The notes beneath the pieces were generated by a model. That model searched no databases. It was not told where the DNA came from and worked only from the letters and a program-made list of their open reading frames with translations. The translations under genes were made by a program, and so were the position numbers. Source: an uncultured Haloferula sp. (lineage in GTDB: Bacteria > Verrucomicrobiota > Verrucomicrobiae > Verrucomicrobiales > Akkermansiaceae). From it: 5,493 nucleotides of DNA. Below, piece by piece: positions 1-5,493 of the stretch. Within the stretch, counting starts at the first letter, position 1. Every line of letters begins with the position of its first letter. Where the stretch lies: positions 1-5,493 of the forward strand of contig CAMLOZ010000280.1 of NCBI GenBank assembly GCA_946481625.1. The letters are read 5' to 3'.

Positions 1-810
1 CAGATGGAAGGTGCCTTCCAGCACCGGGAGCAGGCCGCTCACCAGAAGCGCGATTACGATCCCCATGCCGAGCGCCGCAAGCGAACTCAACCCGGCCTGC
101 TTCAGGCCTTCGAGTTGGTCGTCGATTCCCGGCATCAGGTCGATCCGCCCGAAAATCACGCACAGGAGCAGCGCCATTACACCCGCATACACCCCGGCCC
201 GCAGGAGTTGCACCCGCTTCCGCACCCGGTGGACCGCCTGCACCGCAACAAGCCCGCAACAGAGGCTGACCGCCACATAGAGCAGCACGTCTTGCTTGGG
301 CATCACCAGCGAGCCGAGCAAGGCGGCGTAGATCGTCGAGAAGGTCCCGACCGCCCGGCCCAGCAGGACCGCGTGAACCATCGGCATCAGCGCGAAGGGA
401 ATCAGCAGGAACTTGAGCTCCCCGCGCATCGAATTCGCATCCACCATCAGCGAAATCCCGCGCACGAGCGCCATGTGGCCGGCAAGCCCGCCGAGGACCA
501 GCAGGAGCCGCCCGTTGCGCTGGGCAACCGTCTCGTAATTGGTCTGAAGAACGACTATCGCGGTGATGGCGACCACCACCCCGAACAAGCCGCCCATCAT
601 CTCGTCGTCGGCAAAATTCGTCTCGGAAGCGACCCTCAGCACCATCACCCCCACCCAGGCGGCGAAGATCAGATAGAGCGATAGCCGCACCCAGGGGCTG
701 CGATCCAAGGTCAGCGCCACCGGATTCTCCGCGTGAACACGGCGCTTGCGGCCCGACGACATCCCGCGGCGTGCCAGACGCCAGCGTTTGAAAGCATCAA
801 TGAATCCCAC
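1..810 (-). CDS. 7TM-HD (PgpH/YqfF-type) membrane protein, N-terminal transmembrane part, truncated by window edge
   Basis: Reading leftward from a GTG at 810-808 the frame stays open to base 1, giving 270 residues without a stop. The N-terminus is basic and cytoplasmic-looking (FKRWRLARRG, SGRKRR). It is followed by seven to eight hydrophobic segments at roughly residues 41-59, 72-89, 101-122, 132-150, 154-170, 174-191, 205-221 and 240-262. The last visible stretch, GLLPVLEGTFHL, resembles the end of the membrane region just before the HD domain in PgpH-type proteins, which hydrolyse cyclic di-AMP at the inner membrane. LLIPFALMPMVHAVLLG also resembles that region. Lying downstream of phoH is the conserved position of this family. 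The HD domain itself is not in the window, so the enzymatic role is inferred. Only about 12 residues separate the first two membrane segments, so the large extracytoplasmic domain typical of PgpH seems absent. The start is uncertain: an in-frame stop lies at 843-841, ATG at 762-760 is the alternative, and neither start has a clear ribosome binding site. Confidence 0.75.
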   Translation of the reverse strand, partial: MGFIDAFKRWRLARRGMSSGRKRRVHAENPVALTLDRSPWVRLSLYLIFAAWVGVMVLRVASETNFADDEMMGGLFGVVVAITAIVVLQTNYETVAQRNGRLLLVLGGLAGHMALVRGISLMVDANSMRGELKFLLIPFALMPMVHAVLLGRAVGTFSTIYAALLGSLVMPKQDVLLYVAVSLCCGLVAVQAVHRVRKRVQLLRAGVYAGVMALLLCVIFGRIDLMPGIDDQLEGLKQAGLSSLAALGMGIVIALLVSGLLPVLEGTFHL

Positions 811-977
811 GGTGTGGCAACTGGATTGCGAGCGCGGCCGTCAGCGGCGACGGCGGGGGAGTTGGTTAGTCGATGGCCCCCGGTTTTGCAATGCGCAAAT
901 ACCCGGTGTAGCCATCTCCTCAAACAAAAGATTAAATCGGATGATTCAATCAGTTAAGATTTCTAAATATCAATTAC
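811..977. other. Intergenic gap between phoH and the 7TM-HD gene, with AT-rich island
   Basis: No gene is supported here. Bases 918-983 are only about a quarter to a third G+C by hand count, in sharp contrast with the GC-rich coding DNA on both sides. On the minus strand the stretch holds a terminator-like hairpin (921-951). Nearer the 7TM-HD start there is a possible stem of CGGGGG pairing with CCCCCG across a loop of about 17 bases (roughly 852-881). Both plus-strand frames that cross it (733-957 and 746-1018) have arginine-rich or low-complexity products with no recognisable family. A promoter for the downstream gene could lie in the AT-rich part, but no convincing -35/-10 pair was seen. 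Confidence 0.5.
921..951 (-). terminator. Possible intrinsic terminator or attenuator after phoH
   Basis: Read on the minus strand, GATTGAATC (951-943) and GATTTAATC (938-930) pair over nine positions, including one G-U pair, around a four-base loop. The run TTTTGTTTG (929-921) follows directly. Position, orientation and T-tract are right for a Rho-independent terminator about 27 bases after the phoH stop. The stem is AT-rich and therefore weak, so it may terminate only partly, or be chance structure in an AT-rich spacer. Confidence 0.35.
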
Positions 978-1949
978 TTATCCCAATGAACTCCGATGGC
1001 GATCATAAGCCTCGATGATCCTCCCCACTACCGGATGACGGACCACGTCCACGCCGCTAAATCTCACGAAATCAATGCCCGGAACCCCCGCCAGCGCCCG
1101 CTCCGCCTCGAAGAGACCGGAAGGGATATTCGGCTTTAGGTCGATCTGCGACCCGTCGCCCGTCACCACCAGCCGGGATTCCTCCCCCAGTCGCGTCAGC
1201 GCCATGAACATCTGCTCCCGGGTCGTGTTCTGAGCCTCATCCAGAATCACGAAGGACCGCGCCAAGGTTCGCCCGCGCATGAAGGCGAGCGGCGCGATCT
1301 CGATCGTTCCGTCGGCGAGGTAGCGCTCGCCCTCCTCGTGCCCGATCATATCGTGGATCGCATCGTAAAGGGGCCGGAGGTAGGGCGCGACCTTCTCGCG
1401 GAGATCCCCCGGGAGGAACCCCAGCGCCTCGCCCGCCTCCACGGCCGGCCGGGTGAGCACCACCCGGGTGACCCGCTTGGCCTTCAAAAGGGAAAGCCCC
1501 ATCGCCATCGCAAGGTAGGTCTTGCCCGTACCCGCCGGCCCGAGCCCGAAAACCACATCGTGCTTTTCGATCGACTTCAGATACTCGAGCTGGCGGGGAG
1601 TCTTGGGAATCACCGGTCTCCGGCCCCGCACCCCGAGCAGGCGGACGCCGGCAAGCTCCGTGACCGAGCCTTCCTCCCCCCCTGCCGCCAGATCCACCGC
1701 CATGCGGAAATCGCGCGAGGCGATCTCCGAGCCTTGGCGCCGTGCCTGTTCCAGATCCGAGAACACCGCGACCGCCCTCTTCACTCCGATGTCCGGGCCG
1801 ATGAAAAGGATCCAGCCCTCCCGGGTGACCGAGCGCACCCCCAGCTTCTCTTCCAGATACTTCAGTTCCTTCGCATCGTTCGCGAAAAGGGAATGGAGGA
1901 AGGGAGCGGTTTCGTACTCCAGCTTGATTTCGGTCTCCGGGACACTCAT
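978..1949 (-). CDS. phoH: PhoH-family ATPase (PhoH/YbeZ-like)
   Basis: A predicted cytoplasmic P-loop ATPase of the PhoH/YbeZ family, thought to act in RNA metabolism and ribosome-related work together with YbeY. Counting from the ATG at 1949, the protein has 323 residues, matching the family's usual size. An N-terminal KH-like region (about 38-75) is followed by RPVIPKTPRQLEYL (111-124) and Walker A GPAGTGKT (137-144). Then come the family block TRPAVEAGEALGFLPGDL (166-183), GRTL (226-229), Walker B FVILDEAQN (233-241) and TGDGSQIDL (263-271). All key residues are present. The frame is open up to an ATG at 2048, which would add 33 residues. I prefer 1949 because MSVPETEIKLEYE looks like a normal family N-terminus, GGGG sits a few bases upstream, and the extension is arginine/lysine-rich, less biased at third positions and contains an inverted repeat. 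ATGs at 2009 and 1976 are further options. The stop is TAA at 980-978. The next gene on this strand is the 7TM-HD gene, a well-known pairing. Confidence 0.95.
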   Translation of the reverse strand: MSVPETEIKLEYETAPFLHSLFANDAKELKYLEEKLGVRSVTREGWILFIGPDIGVKRAVAVFSDLEQARRQGSEIASRDFRMAVDLAAGGEEGSVTELAGVRLLGVRGRRPVIPKTPRQLEYLKSIEKHDVVFGLGPAGTGKTYLAMAMGLSLLKAKRVTRVVLTRPAVEAGEALGFLPGDLREKVAPYLRPLYDAIHDMIGHEEGERYLADGTIEIAPLAFMRGRTLARSFVILDEAQNTTREQMFMALTRLGEESRLVVTGDGSQIDLKPNIPSGLFEAERALAGVPGIDFVRFSGVDVVRHPVVGRIIEAYDRHRSSLG

Positions 1950-2121
1950 CAGCCCCGGTCTAACGATTTCCGGCATCCGGGTCAGCCGGAAAAATCCGGG
2001 CCGCTTCATGACACGGCTTTTCACCTTGCCATCCCGTGCCAGAGCCATTTTTTCAGACGCACATCGTCTCCCGCGCCGCTAGCGGAGGCGTCCACGCAGA
2101 CGAATAGAACCCTGTGACTCC
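1950..2121. promoter_or_regulatory. Divergent intergenic region between phoH and the GldA-like gene
   Basis: The two transcription units point away from each other, so the promoters of both should lie here or in adjacent coding sequence. The 172 bp shrink to 73 if phoH starts at 2048. Visible elements are the inverted repeat at 1967-1992, a small hairpin AGACG-CACAT-CGTCT (2055-2069) next to a run of six T (2048-2053), and the perfect palindrome CCGCTAGCGG (2076-2085). I could not pick out a -35/-10 pair with confidence on either strand. The role is inferred from gene layout alone. Confidence 0.4.
1967..1992. repeat. Perfect 8-bp inverted repeat upstream of the preferred phoH start
   Basis: TTTCCGGC (1967-1974) and GCCGGAAA (1985-1992) are perfect inverted copies separated by ten bases. 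The repeat begins 17 bases upstream of the preferred phoH start codon. On the minus strand CCCGGAT also occurs twice nearby (about 2000-1994 and 1982-1976). It could be an operator or a hairpin in the phoH leader RNA. If phoH starts at 2048 instead, the repeat is inside coding sequence and is probably incidental. Confidence 0.4.
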
Positions 2122-2847
2122 ATGATCGAAGTCGAGAACTTGACCAAACAGTTCGGAAGGAAGACCGCCGTCGATCACCTCTCGTTTTCCGTACGGAAAG
2201 GCGAAGTGCTCGGCTTCCTCGGGCCCAACGGTGCCGGCAAGTCCACCACGATGCGGATGGTGACCGGATTTCTCCCGCCCACTTCCGGCGATGCAAAAAT
2301 CTGCGGTGTTTCCGTGATCGACCGGCCGGCCGAGGCGAAGCGCAAGGTCGGCTACCTTCCCGAGTCCGCGCCGCTCTACAATGACATGACGGTGACCGGC
2401 TTCCTGAAATTCTGCGCCGAAATGCGCGGATTGACCGGCAACACCCGCAAGGACGCCGTGGAACGCGTGATCGAGACCTGTTTCCTGGGGCAGGTCGCAT
2501 TCCAGTCGATCGACACGCTCTCCAAGGGCTACCGCCACCGCACCTGCCTCGCACAGGCGCTGCTGCACGATCCGGAAGTCCTGATCCTGGACGAACCGAC
2601 CGACGGTCTCGATCCGAACCAGAAGCACGAGGTCCGCCAGCTCATCAAGCGGCTGGGCGAGACCAAGGCGATCCTGTTTTCCACTCACATCCTCGAGGAA
2701 GTGGAGGCAGCCTGCACCCGCGCGGTGATCGTGGACAAAGGGCGCATCGTGGTCGACGGCACGCCCGCCGAATTGATCAAGAAGTCCGGCACCGGCTCCC
2801 TGACCGACCTGTTCCGCCAGGTCACTACCTTGGACACCGCCGCCTGA
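2122..2847 (+). CDS. ABC transporter ATP-binding protein, GldA-like (ABC-2 type)
   Basis: This 241-residue protein is a single complete nucleotide-binding domain that would power the transporter from the cytoplasmic face by ATP hydrolysis. It has Walker A GPNGAGKST (34-42), a Q-loop region GYLPESAPLYNDMTV (77-91) and signature LSKGYRHR (133-140). These are followed by Walker B VLILDEPTDGLDP (153-165) with catalytic Glu158, a D-loop at 163-165 and the switch histidine His189 in STH. Two features are typical of the GldA branch of ABC-2 ATPases rather than classical importers: Glu in the usual Q-loop Gln position, and LSKGY in place of LSGGQ. All catalytic residues are present, so it should be active. 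It heads a three-gene unit, with the permease 23 bp downstream. The ATG at 2122 fits the family start (MIEVENLTKQFG), but no Shine-Dalgarno sequence precedes it. Without a cargo clue, gliding, drug export or another ABC-2 role cannot be told apart. Confidence 0.95.
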   Translation: MIEVENLTKQFGRKTAVDHLSFSVRKGEVLGFLGPNGAGKSTTMRMVTGFLPPTSGDAKICGVSVIDRPAEAKRKVGYLPESAPLYNDMTVTGFLKFCAEMRGLTGNTRKDAVERVIETCFLGQVAFQSIDTLSKGYRHRTCLAQALLHDPEVLILDEPTDGLDPNQKHEVRQLIKRLGETKAILFSTHILEEVEAACTRAVIVDKGRIVVDGTPAELIKKSGTGSLTDLFRQVTTLDTAA

Positions 2848-2870
2848 ACCCACACTCCCCTTTCCTCTCC

Positions 2871-3602
2871 ATGAACACTTGGACCATCTTCAAGCGGGAG
2901 CTGAGCAGCTATTTCAGCCACCCGATCGCCTATGCCGTGATCGTCGTGTTCCTGCTCATCTCGATGATCTTCTCCTTCACGCTCGGCAGTTTCCTCGAGG
3001 TCGAGGACGCCTCGCTGACCTACTCCTTCTTCGCCTACCTGCCCTTCGTGCTAATGGTGCTGGTGCCCGCCGTGGGCATGCGCCTTATGTCCGAGGAACT
3101 GCGCAGCGGGACGATCGAGCTGCTGGGAACCATGCCCGTCTCCATGTGGAGCGTCATCCTCGGCAAGTTCCTCGCCGCTGCCACGGTCTGGCTGGTGGCG
3201 ATCCTGCTGACCTTCCCGATCTGGATCACGGTCAACTGGCTGGGCGATCCGGACAACCTGACGATCTTCTGCGGCTACATCGGGGCTTTTCTGGTGGCCT
3301 GTTGCTTCCTCTCGATCACGCTGCTGGTTTCCGCGTTCACGCGGGACCAGGTGATCTGCCTGATCGTTTCCTCCGCCATCTGCATCGGCCTCGTGCTCGG
3401 CACCTTCGATTCCTTCGTCCGCGTCTTCGCCAAGGCGCTTCCACAGGATCTCACCAACGCGATCACCGCGCTGGGCGTGTGGGACCACTTCCTGTCGCTG
3501 GCCCGCGGCGCCTTCCGCCTGCAGGACGCCGTCTGGTTCGGCTCGATCATCGTGGCCTGCCTGCTCGGCACCAGTTCCATCCTTTCCGCCAAGCGCGCTT
3601 GA
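2871..3602 (+). CDS. ABC-2 type permease, GldF-like
   Basis: This 243-residue inner-membrane protein is the expected membrane partner of the upstream ATPase. Six hydrophobic segments are visible at about residues 18-39, 52-72, 94-121, 129-156, 159-179 and 221-240. After the second segment comes the family motif MRLMSEELRSGTIELLGTMP (70-89), which resembles the conserved EE-RSGTIELL cytoplasmic coupling region of ABC-2/GldF permeases. Near the C-terminus, HFLSLARGAFRLQDAVWF (206-223) matches the conserved pattern before the last membrane segment. Length and topology are normal for the family. The start MNTWTIFKRELSSYFSHP is typical. The 20 bases before the ATG are almost pure pyrimidine, so there is no ribosome binding site of the usual kind, and translational coupling to the ATPase gene is likely. 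The GldG-like gene starts 25 bp after the stop, indicating a single operon. Confidence 0.93.
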   Translation: MNTWTIFKRELSSYFSHPIAYAVIVVFLLISMIFSFTLGSFLEVEDASLTYSFFAYLPFVLMVLVPAVGMRLMSEELRSGTIELLGTMPVSMWSVILGKFLAAATVWLVAILLTFPIWITVNWLGDPDNLTIFCGYIGAFLVACCFLSITLLVSAFTRDQVICLIVSSAICIGLVLGTFDSFVRVFAKALPQDLTNAITALGVWDHFLSLARGAFRLQDAVWFGSIIVACLLGTSSILSAKRA

Positions 3603-3627
3603 ACCGAATCACGAACCTCTAAATCCC

Positions 3628-5493
3628 ATGAGCACGGAAGCAAAAACCGTTCATCCGATGGCGCGGGCGATTCTGGCGATCGGCGCCCTGCTGGCGATCG
3701 TCATCGCGGCCAACCTGCTGGTTTCCGGCCTCGGCATCGGCCACCGCAACGCCGACTTCACCGCGGACAAGGTGCACACCCTCTCCGACGGCACGCGCGA
3801 GATCCTCAAGGAGCTCGGCGCGCCGGTGGTGATCCGCTACTACGCAACCCGTAGTTCCGACTACATGCCTGAGCACCTGAAGCTGCACATGCGCCGCGTG
3901 GACGACCTGCTGGCGCAGTACAAGAACTTGTCCGGCGGCAAGCTGCAGGTGGTTGAACTGGATCCACAGCCGGACACGGAAGCGGAAGACTCCGCGAACC
4001 TCGACGGCATCAGCGGCCAGACCTTCGACGACCAGAACCTGTTCTTCGGGCTGGCGATCTCCTGCCTGGACCGCACGACGACGATCCCGTACCTCGACCC
4101 CGCGCAGGAGACGATGCTGGAATACCAGATCTCGCGCTCGATCTCGGAGGTCTCGCGCCCCGACAAGCCGGTGATAGGCCTGATGGCTGGTCTTGCAGTA
4201 AACGGCGGTCCGAGCATGAACCCGATGCAGCCCGGCCAGCCCGCTTGGGAGATCTTCCGCCAACTCGGGCAGTATTATGAAGTCCGCGACCTGACGATGA
4301 CACCGGAGAAGATCGAGCCTGAAATCGACCTGCTGCTGGTCATCCATCCGGCCGACATCACCCCGGAGGCGGAATTCGCGATCGACCAGTACGTTCTCCA
4401 AGGCGGCACCGTGATCGCCTGCATCGACCCCTACTCCGTTGCAGCACAGATGATGGGCGGCGGCAACCCGATGATGGGCGGCGGCGGACCGCCGACCGCT
4501 TCGACCCTGCCGACGCTCCTCGGGGCGTGGGGCCTGACCATGGACACCCAAGTGGTGGCGGACGAGAACTACCAAACGCAGATGAGCGGCAACCGCAAAG
4601 GCATCGCCGTGCTCACCGTGCCTCAAGATGGCATGCCGCAGAAGGACAACGTGATCACCCGGAACTTGAACAATGCCGTCTTCTTCCTGCCCGGCGGACT
4701 GACCAAGTCCGGCAGCGGCGGCGTGAACGTGGACACCCTGGTCAAGTCCTCGCCGAAGGCCGGACTAGTGAGTTCGATGAAAGCCTCGCAGCTCGATCCG
4801 CAACTGGCCAAGAGCTTCCAAGGCACCCGTTCCTACGATCTGGTCGTCCACCTCTCCGGCAACTTCAAGACCGCCTTCCCGAAGGGCAAGCCGGGCACCG
4901 AAGAAAAGAAGGAGGAGGAGAAGCCGGCCGAGGGCGACAAGAAAGAAGGCGAAGGCGAGAAGAAGCCCGAGGAGAAGAAAGAGGAGAAACCCTCCCATCT
5001 CACCGAGGCAACCAAGCCCGGCCACGTCTTCATCGTCTCCGACGTGGACGCATTCTTCGACCAGTTCGCCTTCCGCATGCAGAACTTCGGGGGAGGCCGC
5101 ATGATCAACCTCGGTCCGCAGAACGGCAACTCCTCGCTGCTCCTGAACATGGTGGACCAGGCGGCATCCTCGACCCACTTGATCGGCGCCCGCAGCCGCG
5201 CCGCGATCTCCCGCCCCTTCACCAAGATCAAGGAGATGGAAGCGGAAGCCTCCCAGAAAGTCCGCGGCACTGAAGAGGAGCTCAAGAAGAAGGAAGAAGC
5301 CGCGAACAAGAAGCTCAACGAGATGCAGGAGAAGAAGACCGCGGGCACGGAACTCTTCCTCTCGCCCGAACAGGAAGCCGAGATCCGAGGGAGAGGCCGG
5401 GAATGCCGGCATCATGTAGTCGGCAATCAGCTGCAGATCGCTGGGGGACATGGCGCAAAAAAGGGTGTCGGGGCGTCGTCGACAAGCCGCTCA
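3628..5493 (+). CDS. GldG-like ABC transporter auxiliary protein, 3' end disrupted or running off the window
   Basis: The frame is open from ATG 3628 to the window end (622 codons, no stop). One membrane segment (about residues 14-33) anchors the protein, leaving a large extracytoplasmic part. DKVHTLSDGTREILKEL (46-62) and the following region match the opening of the GldG/ABC_transp_aux domain, which extends to roughly residue 310. EIDLLLVIHPADITPEAEFAIDQYVLQGG falls inside this domain (residues about 232-260). A Gly/Met-rich loop, MMGGGNPMMGGGG, lies at 275-287. A highly charged Lys/Glu-rich linker (425-454) and a charged predicted coiled coil (about 533-575) follow. It is the third gene of the ABC unit, and proteins of this family work with GldA/GldF-type transporters. 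GldG-type proteins usually end with a second membrane segment, which is not seen here. After TELFLSPEQEAEI (574-586) the last 36 residues lose family character, become rich in Arg/Gly/Ser, and use rare codons such as AGA, CGA and GTA. I think the true gene ends its homology near base 5386 (see findings). Confidence 0.85.
   Translation, partial: MSTEAKTVHPMARAILAIGALLAIVIAANLLVSGLGIGHRNADFTADKVHTLSDGTREILKELGAPVVIRYYATRSSDYMPEHLKLHMRRVDDLLAQYKNLSGGKLQVVELDPQPDTEAEDSANLDGISGQTFDDQNLFFGLAISCLDRTTTIPYLDPAQETMLEYQISRSISEVSRPDKPVIGLMAGLAVNGGPSMNPMQPGQPAWEIFRQLGQYYEVRDLTMTPEKIEPEIDLLLVIHPADITPEAEFAIDQYVLQGGTVIACIDPYSVAAQMMGGGNPMMGGGGPPTASTLPTLLGAWGLTMDTQVVADENYQTQMSGNRKGIAVLTVPQDGMPQKDNVITRNLNNAVFFLPGGLTKSGSGGVNVDTLVKSSPKAGLVSSMKASQLDPQLAKSFQGTRSYDLVVHLSGNFKTAFPKGKPGTEEKKEEEKPAEGDKKEGEGEKKPEEKKEEKPSHLTEATKPGHVFIVSDVDAFFDQFAFRMQNFGGGRMINLGPQNGNSSLLLNMVDQAASSTHLIGARSRAAISRPFTKIKEMEAEASQKVRGTEEELKKKEEAANKKLNEMQEKKTAGTELFLSPEQEAEIRGRGRECRHHVVGNQLQIAGGHGAKKGVGASSTSRS
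4450..4485 (+). repeat. Short repeat encoding a Met-Met-Gly-Gly-Gly loop
   Basis: ATGATGGGCGGCGGC occurs at 4450-4464 and again at 4471-4485, separated by six bases (AACCCG). It encodes MMGGG-NP-MMGGG inside the GldG-like protein, immediately after the segment VIACIDPYSVAAQ. It is likely a flexible surface loop that grew by local duplication. The repeat is in frame and does not disturb the gene. Confidence 0.7.
4900..4989 (+). other. Lys/Glu-rich low-complexity linker in the GldG-like gene
   Basis: Purine-rich codons GAA, GAG, AAA and AAG encode an almost purely Lys/Glu stretch (residues 425-454, with a few Gly, Pro, Ala and Asp) between two folded parts of the GldG-like protein. It should be disordered and highly soluble. 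The opposite strand reads as Leu/Phe/Ser-rich and creates long spurious antisense frames over this region. Confidence 0.7.
5380..5451 (-). pseudogene. Candidate 5' end of an unrelated gene, cut off at a suspected junction
   Basis: On the minus strand an ATG at 5451-5449 opens with MSPSDLQLIADYMMPAF and continues PASPSDL, up to base 5380. An in-frame TGA at 5493-5491 limits the frame upstream. The composition is like a normal soluble N-terminus, and most of the 24 codons end in G or C, whereas the plus-strand reading of the same bases is codon-poor. Beyond about 5380 the frame continues only as antisense of the GldG-like gene (Leu/Arg/Glu-rich), so the gene is not intact here. The family is not firmly recognised. 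DLGFLFG at the join is faintly like the first strand of YdcF/SanA (DUF218) proteins, but that is a weak resemblance. No ribosome binding site is evident. Confidence 0.35.

Noticed and set aside
4..684. Long plus-strand open frame of 226 codons, rich in His, Gln, Arg and Pro
   Set aside because: It is exactly antisense to the membrane protein on the minus strand, which has clear transmembrane segments and conserved synteny. The His/Gln/Arg-rich product is the usual shadow of hydrophobic GC-rich codons.
841..915. A 24-codon minus-strand frame starting at ATG 915, preceded by GAGGAG, possible leader peptide
   Set aside because: The purine-rich block directly abuts the ATG, leaving no spacing for ribosome binding. 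The product has no features, and it ends at the in-frame stop before the 7TM-HD start. It is not supportable as a gene.
1338..2117. Plus-strand open frame of 259 codons opposite phoH
   Set aside because: It overlaps a well-recognised PhoH gene with all motifs intact. The product is His/Arg/Pro-rich with no domain, as expected of an antisense shadow.
2053..2853. Minus-strand open frame of 266 codons opposite the ABC ATPase
   Set aside because: It is antisense of a complete ABC ATPase whose Walker A, signature, Walker B and H-loop are unmistakable. The reverse reading has no recognisable motif.
3619..4626. Minus-strand open frame of 335 codons opposite the GldG-like gene
   Set aside because: Its composition is Arg/His/Val/Leu/Asp-rich and typical of antisense frames in GC-rich DNA. 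The plus strand gives a coherent anchored GldG-like protein in an operon.
4900..4989. Lys/Glu-rich stretch considered as a possible frameshift or foreign insertion
   Set aside because: The frame is preserved on both sides and folded-looking sequence resumes immediately (KPGHVFIVSDVDAFFDQFAF). It is best read as a natural disordered linker.
4527..5273. Plus-strand frame of 248 codons in an alternative frame of the GldG-like gene
   Set aside because: It is Arg/Pro/Gly-rich, starts inside the established reading frame and shows no family resemblance, so it is an out-of-frame shadow.

Overview
The window looks like chromosomal DNA from a GC-rich bacterium, most plausibly a member of the Verrucomicrobiota (PVC group). 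This placement is inferred from the gene content, the high G/C at third codon positions, the style of the GldG-like protein and the weak Shine-Dalgarno signals. It has not been tested phylogenetically. Five genes can be supported, in two divergent transcription units. Most other long open frames are antisense or out-of-frame shadows of these five.

Left part, minus strand (1-1949): a PhoH-family ATPase gene is followed downstream by the 5' part of a polytopic membrane protein that runs off the left edge. The membrane protein is best explained as the transmembrane half of a 7TM-HD (PgpH/YqfF-type) protein whose HD phosphohydrolase half lies outside the window. PhoH, then 7TM-HD, then YbeY is a widely conserved bacterial order, so a ybeY gene is expected beyond the left edge. 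The two genes are separated by about 167 bp containing an AT-rich island with a terminator-like hairpin. The membrane protein appears to lack the large extracytoplasmic sensor domain usual in PgpH.

Middle (1950-2121): a divergent intergenic region, or possibly an N-terminal extension of PhoH, holding a perfect 8-bp inverted repeat and a 10-bp palindrome. It must contain the promoters of both units, though no textbook -35/-10 pair is obvious.

Right part, plus strand (2122-5493): three closely packed genes encode a GldA-like ABC ATPase, a GldF-like ABC-2 permease and a GldG-like membrane-anchored auxiliary protein. The gaps between them are 23 and 25 bp. Together they should form one ABC-2-type transport complex in the inner membrane. 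Its substrate cannot be read from the sequence.

The last ~110 bases do not continue the GldG-like protein convincingly. From about position 5386 the plus-strand reading loses family character, while the minus strand shows what looks like a clean N-terminus of a different protein. An inverted junction, either an assembly/amplification chimera or a true rearrangement, is the most noteworthy anomaly. I found no RNA gene, CRISPR array, insertion sequence or phage element.
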